NCBI RefSeq assembly: GCF_051401765.1
Contig: NC_135069.1
Location: 11,758,501-11,822,500, forward strand
Reading direction: 5' to 3'
DNA: 64,000 bases
Origin: Calliopsis andreniformis
Taxonomy: Eukaryota > Arthropoda > Insecta > Hymenoptera > Andrenidae
Shown here: positions 26,271 through 37,375 of the stretch, piece after piece
How the letters are laid out: every line of letters begins with the position of its first letter
Position numbering within the stretch: position 1 is the stretch's first letter
The notes under the pieces: model-generated
Told to the model about the DNA's origin: nothing
Seen by the model: the letters and a program-made list of their open reading frames with translations, nothing else
Database searches by the model: none
Translations under genes and position numbers: made by a program

Positions 26271-26612
26271 CTATCTGCTCTTATGTATGGCCTGAGGCCT
26301 GGACTCCTTCAAGGTTCTCATGGATCGATCATAATTTATTAAACTGGTTACAATAAAACAGCCAGCCACAGAACTATGTTGTTCTTCAGTTAATACATTT
26401 TTTAATAAAAATGAAAATCCATGAGAAATTATGTTCTCCAATATTCTTGATGTAAGGTTTTGTTCGCTTGTCCACCTATAACTAGAAACCAAAAGGCTGT
26501 CTTCACTCTTAAATATAGAAGTAACAAGAATCAACTCCTGTGCTTCAGAGAAGATATTTGTTGTGACAGATTTGTTATAAATATGTTGAAACATAGAAGA
26601 GAATAAATTCAC
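26271..26612 (-). pseudogene. ORF inside repeat X, possible transposase remnant
   Basis: This 113-codon frame lies within repeat X copy 2. The same peptide, with stops, occurs in copy 1 (about 25,562-25,740). A shorter diverged piece is on the minus strand of copy 3 (near 52,870-52,900). Retention of a similar frame across copies suggests a former coding region of the mobile element rather than a host gene. I do not recognise the family. Confidence 0.4.
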
Positions 26613-27122
26613 AGGTTTCTTGATGTAACAATCTAACAGACAAAGTAACAGGTTGGATAACCTATTCTACTACTCTTCATGATTAAATAATCTAGTGATT
26701 CATCATTTCATTTGTATACTAGTGGATTATTAAATTACTGTATCATTATTAATATTTATTATTGTATCATATTGCCATACCAAACGATTATTAACCACGC
26801 ACATTGACCCTTGTGTACTGTTTAACCTATTATCAGATTCATATTCTTTGAATGACATGGAGCGAAAACTTCAAATTAAATCAAATAAATAGTTTACACA
26901 CATTTTACAACTAAAAATTTTGTACGCTGACGTTGCAAATAATTATTAAGAAGAAGTCGATTCATTCGCACTTGTTTAGGTTACAGAATTAACAGCTCCA
27001 TAATAGGCTACAACCAGCGTTTATGAGATACCTAGAATGGAGATAAGACCTCACTATTTCCATTTCTGGCGGACGGGATCAGAAACTGCTGCAGTTTCGA
27101 GGGTTTCCAAATAAAATGACAA
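26323..27122 (-). repeat. Repeat X, copy 2 (right arm, longest copy)
   Basis: Read on the minus strand it starts TCATTTTATTTGGAAACCCT. It is the most complete of three copies, at about 800 bp. Compared with copies 1 and 3 it provides the uninterrupted reference that shows where copy 3 was split by the palindromic insertion at 51,771. Confidence 0.75.
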
Positions 27123-27124
27123 TG

Positions 27125-28152
27125 CTCCTGTACACAAAGTTCCATTAATTCTGTCAGAATTAGATCTAAAGGATGCAGGGAATTTTTAATAAGCGTAGTG
27201 GCGTATACCGACTTGTTAGAAACATAGTTCTGAAAACCTCGTTCACGCGCCGCCAGTGTCTAAATCTACGACTGGCGGGACCGCTTATTTGACGTATAAA
27301 CTGACCTACTGACACTATTTCAACTTAGATTTTACTTTAATTCTGTAACTCAGCTGTTGTAAAATCAACAGATTATTAATGTTTTTAACTAATTTCTTAT
27401 GAATAAATATAATTTTCCTTACTTACGTGGTACAAGTGTATATAAATATTTTCTCTATAATAAATTTAAGTTACAGAATGTGTAACGCAGACATTCAGTG
27501 GGAAATAATTTATTAATACAGAGTAAAAAACACGCTTTAAATGTAATAAAATTCCATTCTCATGATTTATTGCTTCAGATACAAGTGTAAAAAGCGTAAA
27601 ATTAGTTTCTTAATTTTTGGAATAATAAGAGAATAATTGAATTATTTGAAGTTTTAACTATATTGACACACACAGTAAAAAATACATTATTAAAGCGATA
27701 CAATTTCATTCTTACAATTTATTCAGAAATATAGAAAGTACAAACATTAGTTTCGTAATTTTATAATAATAAAAGAGTAATTGAATTATTTGGAATATTT
27801 TAATTACTTTTTTAAAATAAATAAAATAAAATGTTTTGAATTATTTGTACGTTTCTGTAGATAGAACAGCGTCCAACGATTAGTTCTCGCTACTAAAACT
27901 TAATCTCTGGTGGCGCTGACAATCTTGCCAGACAACCTGAAATGGGAGTTAGCAGTCCATACTTCTATAGTCAAAGATCAATATTACTAAATAGTGACTA
28001 TACTAAAGCTACGTTCACGTGATAACGTAACAATTTTAACATTTCTTCTCTAACCTGAGAACTTGCAAATAAACAACAATCAACAGATCATTACAAAATA
28101 ATTAAGTAAAAATTATTCTTATCAACATTAAATACATAATTAAATATACATA
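27125..28152. other. Intergenic DNA upstream of Elongin B
   Basis: AT-rich with no coding exon seen. An imperfectly repeated segment, AAAGTACAAAC...GAGTAATTGAATTATTTG, occurs twice between about 27,570 and 27,800, which suggests a local duplication. The last 150 bp probably contain the Elongin B promoter, but no TATA box can be fixed. Confidence 0.4.
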
Positions 28153-28753
28153 ATGGTAAGTATTTATTAGTATCTTATTGTTTCTTGTAAGCTGTTTGAT
28201 TTACTGGAAAATAAGATAACCTCACATACAACTAAGATTCTTCGTAGGATGTATTTTTGATGATTCGACGAAAAAATATGACGATATTTACTGATGCAAA
28301 GGATAATACTGTAGTTCTTGAACTTAAAAAAATTATAGAAGGTAAGAGATATACATATGTTTATATTGTATATTTATGAGGTCAAATGTCATTTCAAATG
28401 ACAATTGATACTTTTTTTGATTTACTTGACAAACTTTCTTGTAATATTATGAATATTAAATCGCAAGGTAAAAGATAAATTAAAATAATTCCATAGGTAT
28501 ATTGAAGATACCACCTGCCAATCAACAGTTATTCAATAAAGACAACGTTTTAATGACGGACACTAAATTTTTATCTGATTATGGATTAATATCTGCAACT
28601 GCAAAACCACAGTGTCCTGCATTAGTCGGATTAGCTATACGTCAAGAAAATGGCCAATTTGAACCTTTGGAAATGACTCCCTTCTCATTACCACCTGATT
28701 TACCAGATGTCATGAAATCCCAAGAAACTAACGGTCAAGATCAATCTCCTTGA
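28153..28753 (+). CDS. EloB: Elongin-B
   Basis: This ubiquitin-like adaptor pairs with Elongin C in the Elongin transcription factor and in Cullin-2/5 ubiquitin ligases with SOCS/VHL-box receptors. Three exons join in frame: 28153-28155 (the ATG alone), 28248-28341 and 28497-28753. The product has 117 residues, the family's normal length. The N-terminus DVFLMIRR, then [11 protein letters not shown] and LELKKIIEG form the ubiquitin-like fold. The C-terminus contains PPDLPDVMK, a hallmark that contacts partners. Both introns are GT-AG. A start exon holding only the initiator codon is unusual but is forced by the reading frame: exon 2 opens directly with the second codon. No damage is seen. Nucleus and cytoplasm, by family. 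Confidence 0.95.
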
Positions 28754-31743
28754 AATATCTTCTATGAACCAACTGACGATAAGGTGTTGAATTCAATACA
28801 ATTTTGTGATTGTCAGATATTTCATAAAGGCTGACACTTTAAACAAACTTAATGTGAATATTAGATACGTACAATATTATATAAATATTAAAGTGTCCTA
28901 AGATTTTTTAACTTTCTTGGTGAATATACTAGGTAGTTATTAATTTCTTGATTTATCTTCTTTTTTGTGAATAATGATCAAGTACTATTAGTATTTGGAC
29001 ATTTGACTGAAGGGGATAATAAAAAAATAAGGTTTCCAATGCATTGCTTAAATTTATTGCAGTCTTTTTTAGTTACAAAACTATTTCTGTAATTCGTTGA
29101 TAGTTTCAAAACAAACCAAATACCTCAGTCACATATAATTTATAATTGTAGTTTATATGTTTTATCTAACAGTGTTTTGTAATACTCCATGTATTTATCT
29201 TTAATTTGAATATATTTTATTTTATTATCAGCTTCTTTCAAATTTTTAGTTAATATATATAATGCGAAATAATGCCCTAAATTTTGTGAAGTATACACAA
29301 CTGTGACTTTTCTTAGTGTGCAGAACTAAAGAATACTAATTGTAAAGGCATTGGATACTAATTTCTATAGTAACGAAATAGAAATCTCAAAATGTGATAA
29401 AATATAAATAATATGTGCGATTTAAATATATTGAACACATTTGATCGATATACTATAGAAGTAAACAATTATTTTAAACATAAAATATAATATTTGTACC
29501 GTTTGTACTTTGTTATATATTTACATTTTGTTAAGAACATTGGTTATATACTTTTTAATCTATTTATGAAAAGAGTGAAAAACATGTATTATTCTGAAAA
29601 ATTGCAGGTACAAAAAGTTTGCAATTTATCAATACATTAACAAAATTAATATAAAATTGAATACATATAATTTCTCTAACTTTATTGCAGTACTGTCAGC
29701 AGCAATTACAAATGAAGAAATTTAAGTCTGAATGGCTTTACCCACGGTAACAGCAATTTAAAACGAGTTTCTTAATTCATTAAGTAAAATTCCATGTTAT
29801 ATATATTACTAAGAAACATAACGCCAATAATATTTATACTTATACAGCAGATTACACAATAAGTCTACATATCTTAAAACTAAAAATAATAAGTAATTAC
29901 AACTGTTGATATTTACTTCAGCATTTAACTTGTTATGTATGAAACATGTACTTCATACTAACTGTTAAACATTATAATTTATATGAAGATACAATGAAGT
30001 AGATAACATAACTAATTGAAATGATTAGCCTTTTAATAGTTTAATTAATCCATTCAATTAGCTATTAAACAACATAAGACATTACTTAGTACATTGTGAA
30101 TTTATATTTAATATTAATTTTCAAACATTACATCACAAAATTAATTTTACATAGTATAATGGTCAATGTAAAGTGATAAATAATTATGTATTATTTTATA
30201 AATTCATTTTAATTTATTATTTTTTGTCTTTTTGTCTTGGTTGCCATATAAAAGTATAACAATAAGCATACATTGTTAATAAATATTTCTAATATATACT
30301 GTACGATGTTTATTTATAATTAATATAAATAAATTTACTAACGTAAGTTCTTATAGCTTTACGCTTTCGTTCTATGTAGAACATTTTACAAATACATAAT
30401 ATTTTTAAAAGTATATAATATATAGTTAATCAGTTTGCTATGAAGCAATTTGGAAATACCAAGATATTAATCGAAACATGTAAAGGATTCTAAAATTATA
30501 TACATACTTTTAAATTATACATATAATAGGATTTGGATGACCTGATTACTTGTATTTCGCTTAAGATAATCTAAAATCTCCCACTACAAGACTGTTTGAT
30601 TACAAGCCACAAAGAACATATAGGATGGACTGGATAGGCAATGGTCTGTTTTTACTTCACTGTTTGCAATTCGTGTGCCCCCTTGCCATCTTTGTGTTAC
30701 AGTCAATGTTAAAAACTGCATAAAGTAGGAATGCAGCACTATGAGCTTGTAGTGTATTTAACTATGAGAATGTATAGTTACCTTTTTGGTGGTCTTCAAC
30801 AACATGAATAAGAGGTATGCAATTACAGTCATCGCTAAATTAAAATGTCACACCTTTCCAATTTATACAGAAAACAGGCACATGGTGAAATTGAACATAT
30901 GCTATGTTTAAAAGATTAGTTTTATTATGTGCCTTTTCAAATGTGATACTCTGCCATAACAATATCACAGAAAATTGATGTGACAATAAATAGTTAACAT
31001 ACTAGAACTAATCAAAGAAGTTTATACAACATTATTCCATTATTTCTCATTACATACATATTGGACTAATGAATGTGCTTAATCAGGAAGTGTACAGAAT
31101 AAAATAGTAATCAATATTTCCATTAAATGAGACATTACTTTTGGCAATGATGTGATACTATTAAATCTCTGTTTTTTATCAGAAGATGAACAAGTTGATG
31201 TAATGGAAAAATTAAGACAAAAAATAAATTCTAGTAATTGAAACAATACCATGTACATCAATCAATAATAACAGTAAGTTCTTGAAATTACAGAATAATG
31301 ATTCCCATAAATATATTACATATTGTTGCTTTCTTCTAGGTGAATTATAGTAACTAAAAACTGAGGAACAAGATGCTACTACAAAATTGATTCTTGGTAG
31401 CATAAACATCATTAGTGTTACAGCTGAAAATGAAGCTAAAATTGACATATATTATTATAATATAAATTAAAGGACTTACCTTTACAATTTAAAAAAGGTA
31501 TTTTAGATTATTGAAATAGTACTCAGACTACATTTCAACCTCATTGAAGGGATTAAGGAAAACAAGGAAACTTAAAATGGAAAGTAATTGAAAGAACTGA
31601 ATGTAGACCTTGTCGAATGGTGGAGAGATATATTCTTGGGGCGTGACGCAAGAACTGTTAAAAAATAACGTTATACATGTAAGCAAGTTTCTCTATGCTA
31701 ATCCTGTGATTCTACTTACTAAGGTAAAATGGAGAATATTGTA
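28754..31743. other. Intergenic, includes Elongin B 3' UTR
   Basis: The first few hundred bases are probably Elongin B 3' UTR, with AATAAA-like signals. The rest is AT-rich. Short coding-like stretches occur at 30,770-30,840 (YLFGGLQQHE on plus; CIPLIHVVEDHQK on minus) and 31,180-31,240 (EDEQVDVMEKLRQKI on plus). They are not linked by consistent splice sites and are interrupted by stops. They may be remains of a decayed gene. Confidence 0.35.
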
Positions 31744-32149
31744 TACACGGTGTTAAAAAGAGTGTTTCAGGATTTTAAGGCGAGAGAAGTAAAATATGTC
31801 TAACCAACATAGGTCCTAAAGTCAATCCTTTTGACGAAAAATTGACTTTTATTATCTACATATATTCAATATCGTAAATGAGTTTCTCCCTGACGCATTG
31901 AATTGTAAACAGAGAAATTAATTTAGAAGTACCTTCCAGGTTGTCAAAACAAGATTATTAAACTAGCATCAACAAAGATTACTTCGTAGTTTTAAACGTA
32001 GTACAAATTTTTTTAGAATATTCTTAAATATTAAAAGTCGATTCTTCGTCGAAAGGATTGACTTTTGGACTTATGTTGATTGGACATTTTTTACTTCTAG
32101 TACTATAAGCCCTTCGAGCTTGGAACATTTTTTTTTAATACCCTGTATA
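31742..32149. mobile_element. Mariner-like MITE with TA duplication
   Basis: The body is 31744-32147 (404 bp). The left end TACACGGTGTTAAAAA pairs with the right-end complement TACAGGGTATTAAAAA. TA lies outside each end. The inverted arms continue for about 90 bp, sharing AGTAAAAWATGTC and AAGTCAATCCTTT blocks. There is no transposase. This end type is common for insect mariner derivatives. Confidence 0.8.
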
Positions 32150-32469
32150 AGTACATGGACTACCGATAGTTGAACACAACTCCAGTCAAAGACAAATGTC
32201 CTTTACAACTGATTCAGGGTCAAATAAATCGATTAGGAGAATATCAACACTTTATCGGATTGAACTTTAGCATCTGGATACTGTCAAGTTTCGATGGAGA
32301 AGACATTTTATAACGCCCGATAGCCATAAATTTCTACAAATATCATTTGATTTAACCAATGCGCTGTCTGTGTTTCATCTGCTAATGGATTTGGTGTTGG
32401 GGCGGTGAAAAAATATCGCAGCATTTCCTTAAATCGATTATGTGGTAATACCACGTAAGACGTTGAAAG

Positions 32470-33110
32470 AGAGAATCAAATTTGGAAGAGATAATATCGA
32501 AGACACTACAGAAACATGGATTAACACATTCAATGCGGAGTGAATATAAAAGACGGTTTCTTCGTCGGTACATGTATCGACCTGACACTGAACGTATTAA
32601 CGCTGAAATTAACAAAGTAATTACAAACAAGAAATTAACTTCTACACGATCATAAAAAAAGTCTATCCTAGCTGATAGATAAGCTGGGATAGAGTTTCAT
32701 TAGAGGAAGCAAGAGTGAAAGTTCTTTTGGATATGAGTGAACCGGGAAATGTGAAGCAGATGTACCAAGTTCTGAGACTCTCGAACCATACAAAAGATTT
32801 ATTAAAGGATATATTACGCTAATTGAGTCATTAACTGGATTGACAATGAGAAAAGTCCCTTAGGAATAGAGGGAAGAATAGCGGTAGGTCTTCGACGAAG
32901 TAAAAAAGAGGTTGAACGCGTAAGCAATGTTAGCAATTTACGACTCGGGCCTAAATACAAAGTTGTACACAGATGTAAGTTCTATTGGCTTACAATTGAT
33001 AACAGTAACAGGATGACCATGCCGTATTTTCGACAAACGATAGCCTACATATCACGGAAAGAAACCGAATTGTGAAATTCAGCAGCTTCCATAGAATTGG
33101 GGCTCGGAAA
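32470..33110 (+). pseudogene. Decayed Ty3/Gypsy pol remnant (RT-RNase H)
   Basis: With stops and frameshifts, the plus strand still reads like Gypsy polymerase: NVKQMYQVLRLSN followed by LLKDIL around 32,750-32,815 (the connection segment after reverse transcriptase), then LAIYDSGLNTKLYTDVSS near 32,930-32,985 (RNase H start). The frame is badly broken and no LTR pair could be delimited. It is older than the Gypsy insertion in the ADAM17 intron. Confidence 0.5.
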
Positions 33111-34425
33111 GGTAGCGAGTACAAGATGGCAGTGGTTAAGTATGGCTGAAGACTACTACTTAAAAAAATCTACATTTAAATCCCGATGCTATTCGTTCCT
33201 TTTTCATCTCGGATCCTACAGAATGAATATGTCTAATAATTGCCTTTTTAACACTGAGAACCAATAATTCAATTTTATACATCATTTTTTTATGATAGAT
33301 GAAGAATCTGCCATTGAAATAACACAAAATCTTTAACAGAAGAAGACTATCGTTTCCAAAGTTGGTCGAAATCGATAAAGGCCAATCCTAGACCTCTTCT
33401 TATTAGAACTTACGTATATTTACTTTTTGTCAGTATATTAGTATATGAAATACGAAAGTCCATAAGGCATAAGGTATCATGTTTCATCTATAACTTTGAC
33501 TGTGGTTGTACTTATTTTAGACTGATGATGAATCAGTAATATTAGGTGTGGTACAAAATATACGCTAGAATCACACAACGCGACGTCGAAAAAATAGATG
33601 GCTGTATGTCTGTCCTTGTTATTTTCAACTAGGAAAACAAAGAAAGACAAACGATCGTCCATCAAAAAAATGGTAAGGTAAGAGAACTCACGAGCTCTTC
33701 TGATGTGTAACACAAAAATCTATTGAACAGAATTCTGCTGTATTTAGATGACTTCCTGAAATTCATTTCATTTTCTTTGTTTTAAGATATTTTTCCCTTC
33801 AATTTGGCCTTTGATAATGTTTATCTGCAGATTAAAGTAAATTATACTTTGGAATGCACTATCATATGTCGAAAAAGCAAATCCATGGTTGAAAACAAGA
33901 TAAGTCATGTACATGACTGACACAGCTGAACAGACTGCTTGGAGCCTATGACAGTTTTATAATAGGGATCAGTAACAATAAATGAAACTTGGACGTGTTA
34001 ATTGAATGCTAGAAGATCAACCAATGACATTCTCTCATCAGCATTCATCAGACATTACTGTATATGAAGACATTTCTTCTCCTTAAAAAGACTGTCTCTC
34101 GCGTGTTCTACTAGAAATGAAGGATTTTGATAACTGCACTATTTAGTTGATTCTGAAAGCATGAGATGAGAAGTCAATAGATGATCGAGCGAGGCTCCGA
34201 GGAGTCTGGCTTTTATATATTTTAGCTGGAGAGCGTAACGCGTAACTAATTAGATGGATCGAATACGAGCACGCGTTGCGTATGCTTTTCGGCGACACGT
34301 CGTCAGAGGTTCAGTCAGCCTGTCCACGACTTAGAAAAAACTTAAATATATTGTTAAATAGTTAAATTGTGTTTTGTCACTGCAACCCATCCTACATTTC
34401 TTACATGATATAGAAATACACATTA
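33111..34425. other. Intergenic; possible old LTR near 34,130-34,330
   Basis: No gene is seen. A GC-richer patch at 34,170-34,330 contains a TATATA box and CG-rich downstream sequence, as the U3-R part of an LTR or a promoter would. It could belong to the decayed Gypsy element upstream, but no second copy was found. Confidence 0.25.
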
Positions 34426-35454
34426 TTAATTAACACTTATTTTATTTGAATACATTTCCAGAATAAATTCTCTATAAAACTCTTTTTTACTTGGTATGTA
34501 GTGACCACCTTCATGCTTTATTTTGGTTTTATTTAAAAATAAATTACTAACTTCTTCTGCCATTTCTACAAAAAGGATTAATGATAAAAATGCTTTTTAA
34601 ATATAATATTTAAGACTAACCTGTTGGAATAATTTGATCAGATTCTCCATAAATGTGTAAAGAAGGTATAGTTATTTTTTCATCATAATACATTTCATGA
34701 GGCATACATAAAGATTTAAATCCTGATATAATAATTACAAAATCAAATTTAATTTTTAATACTGTAAAATAACTAAGTTTTAGTACAAATATTTTTAAAT
34801 AAATGTTATAACTAATATAAGAATTGAAGAATACTTACATTTCTTTTGCTGCATAGAACAAAGTATAGTAACAAAAGCAGCCCCTTGTGAAAAACCTAAG
34901 ATACCATCAAATGGGCCAGATTCTTGAAATGTCTTTTCAATTAATTTTACACTATCTTCAAAACCTACAGATAAATTGCTTGGTACAACTGCTTTAAATA
35001 TGTGATCCTCTGTGTTAAACCACCATCCATATCCTATGATATGCAACGTACATTAATTTGGAATAACATTAAACTACTTTTGATATCTCTTTTTACTATT
35101 AAGTTTACTATTATAGTTTTATGAGTCTATTATTATTGCATAAAAACTCAAGTTTTTAATTTTCACTGAATAGAGTATATACTTTATAATATAATACCTT
35201 CTCCTGTTTCATCTATACCAAAATTGCTTTCCATTGGAACCTGATGAGGTGCTTGTAGAAATATAAACTCAACTTCTTTTTTAAATCCTTTTCGTAATGA
35301 ACCTAATTTTGCTTTAAAAATAATATCTGACTGAGCATATCCATGAATTGCAAGTATCTAAAATATACATGTATATAACAAAGGATATTATAATATCACT
35401 TGTTCAAAAATAAAGCTATATCTTACTCGTAACTTATGCAATACAGGTGTCATA
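34426..35454 (-). CDS. OVCA2-like serine hydrolase (FSH1 family)
   Basis: This is an alpha/beta-hydrolase esterase of the OVCA2/FSH family; human OVCA2 is reported to act on long-chain esters. Five exons on the minus strand join in frame: 35428-35454, 35198-35357, 34839-35033, 34621-34761 and 34426-34565, giving 220 residues. Visible features are an N-terminal LAIHGYAQS strand-turn, the GWWF signature, the nucleophile elbow GFSQG (Ser), VIIISGF, YGESD with the acid residue, and GGHYIP with the catalytic His. The full triad is therefore present. The exon 4 acceptor at 34762 was chosen because a downstream AG (at about 34723) would create an in-frame stop at the junction. The protein is slightly shorter than human OVCA2 (227) and looks intact. 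Cytosolic by absence of a signal peptide. The natural substrate in insects is unknown. Confidence 0.92.
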
Positions 35455-37375
35455 ATGTTTCGAAATACGAAATTTTAAATAATAAATACTGGTTATAATA
35501 AAAACTATATGTTCAGTAGTTTCTTAATTGTATTTATATATTCATATGATATAATGTTTTAACATTTACAATAGGTTAGTTTTATCTGTTTTTAAAATAT
35601 GTGCACGAATAAACGAATAGTTTTTAAAATAAGTTTCGAAAATATGATATTTATACTACTATTAGTATTATTAGTACTAATACTGAAACAGTATTACCGA
35701 ACCTAGATAGGTTTCTTAATGAATAAATCGGATTAGAATTGGTTAGATTATTTGTATACGACATACGTAAACAAGAAAGTTCTGTTTATCTTAAAGTTAC
35801 AATAAGATTTGTATTTATACACTTGAATTTTTTAAATAAAATAATTTTCTTTCCTAGTTCACACTGAACTACCTTCTTCTACCAAGGAGATGGTTTACAA
35901 ATTTCATTTTCGTAAAACTCAGAGTTTTTATTCGAATACAAACAACTTTCTTGATTACTTAATTACTGCGGAGTTTCATGCAAAAATAATAGAAATATAA
36001 AATAAGTCTTTACAAATATGTAAAAAATGCGTGAAAAATATATGAGGTTCAATACAATTATACTTTTTGTATTTATTAATGATAAATATTGTATGTTTTG
36101 AGTTTAAATTTCTGCAGTTTATTCATTATACAGGGTGTTTCATTTATCTTGTTCAATCTTTGTTAATACAAAAATATGTGTACAATGTGTACAATACAAA
36201 ATTCAGCTAAAACTGCTAATATTGCTAAAGCTGTATACACTGTGTTATATGGTGTATAAACTATTCAGCACTTTCAACAGTCTCAATTATTTTCGAACTT
36301 TAGCCAATGTAGTATCGTTGTGAACATCAAAACGGATTCAACAATCTATATATTTACACACATCTATGTCCTTCGAATCACCTTGAATGAAAAATTCACA
36401 TTACTTAACTGAAATGCGGTTGAAAAATTCTTTATGGGAATATATAAAAAATCGAGTAATACCATTCTTTCAGCGATGATTGACGTATGAAAAAATGTTT
36501 TATATCCTGTGTTCGAAAATACCTTAAAGCTAATGCAAAAATTATGTTGAACATTTGATGTAAAGTAAACAAATTTCACGGAGAAAACAAAAAATATTGT
36601 AGATCATTGAATTCGTTTTGATGTGCATTACAATGCTATATTATAAAAACTCATGTTAATTCGCAAAAAATGTTAATGAACTTCAAAACTCGAGAAAAAA
36701 TGACTTTAAGAGAGAAAACAAGAATCATAATATTTGTCGTTTTCAACCAAACAACTTTGTTCCGAGATATTTTTTTGTATAAGTAAAAATAACGAAAATA
36801 TTAAAGTATGCAAGATATATGGAACACCTTCCGAAGAACGGTCTGATCACGTGTCCCGAATAGCGGATTTTCTTTATTCCCACTCCTAGCATTTTGTAGC
36901 TGCTATTGATAAACAGAACTTCATGAAATTGAGGAAGTAATGATAGCGACAAGCTATAAATTCCTTCTTCATCAATGCATCGGACTGGAATAAAAGTGCG
37001 CTGAATAAGGTATCTTGTCCTAAAGAACGGTCGCAAATCGAGATCGAGATCGACCTCGACCACTCTTCGAAACAATATTAAAGTTATATACTTTGAGCCA
37101 TTTTTTGAAATTTAATATATTTACATTATGACAAACTTAAATTACAGATCTATTTATTTCAGAGAAATTATAAATAAAACATCGATGTTATATGGGTTTA
37201 TCCTTGTTAGAAAGTATTCGCAATTAAGTAATCTCATTTTGTTATCAACATAATTACAATAACATCGATAGGAAATCATATTTCATCACATTTTCAAATA
37301 AAAGTCCTTTTTAAATTAACGTAGTTGTGTGAAACATAAATGTATTTTCAATTAAAAACTTATATACAAATGCCT
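35455..37375. other. Intergenic between OVCA2-like and CHORD genes
   Basis: It contains the OVCA2-like promoter side (35,455 upward) and the CHORD 3' side (below 37,376). The only clear structure is a foldback repeat at about 36,127-36,828. GC-richer sequence at 36,830-37,070 has open frames without recognisable motifs. Confidence 0.45.
36127..36828. mobile_element. Foldback mariner-like repeat
   Basis: The left end, TACAGGGTGTTTCATTTATC, is mirrored on the right by GATATATGGAACACC. About 200 bp inward on each side a second inverted pair occurs: ACATCAAAACGGATTCAA near 36,325 and its complement near 36,610-36,635. So two diverged arms surround about 250 bp. The right terminal bases are degraded. 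Non-coding. Confidence 0.5.

Noticed and set aside
34722..34839. Shorter alternative acceptor at about 34,723 for exon 4 of the OVCA2-like gene
   Set aside because: Joining there makes a TGA at the junction; the acceptor at 34,762 restores the family VIIISGF segment.
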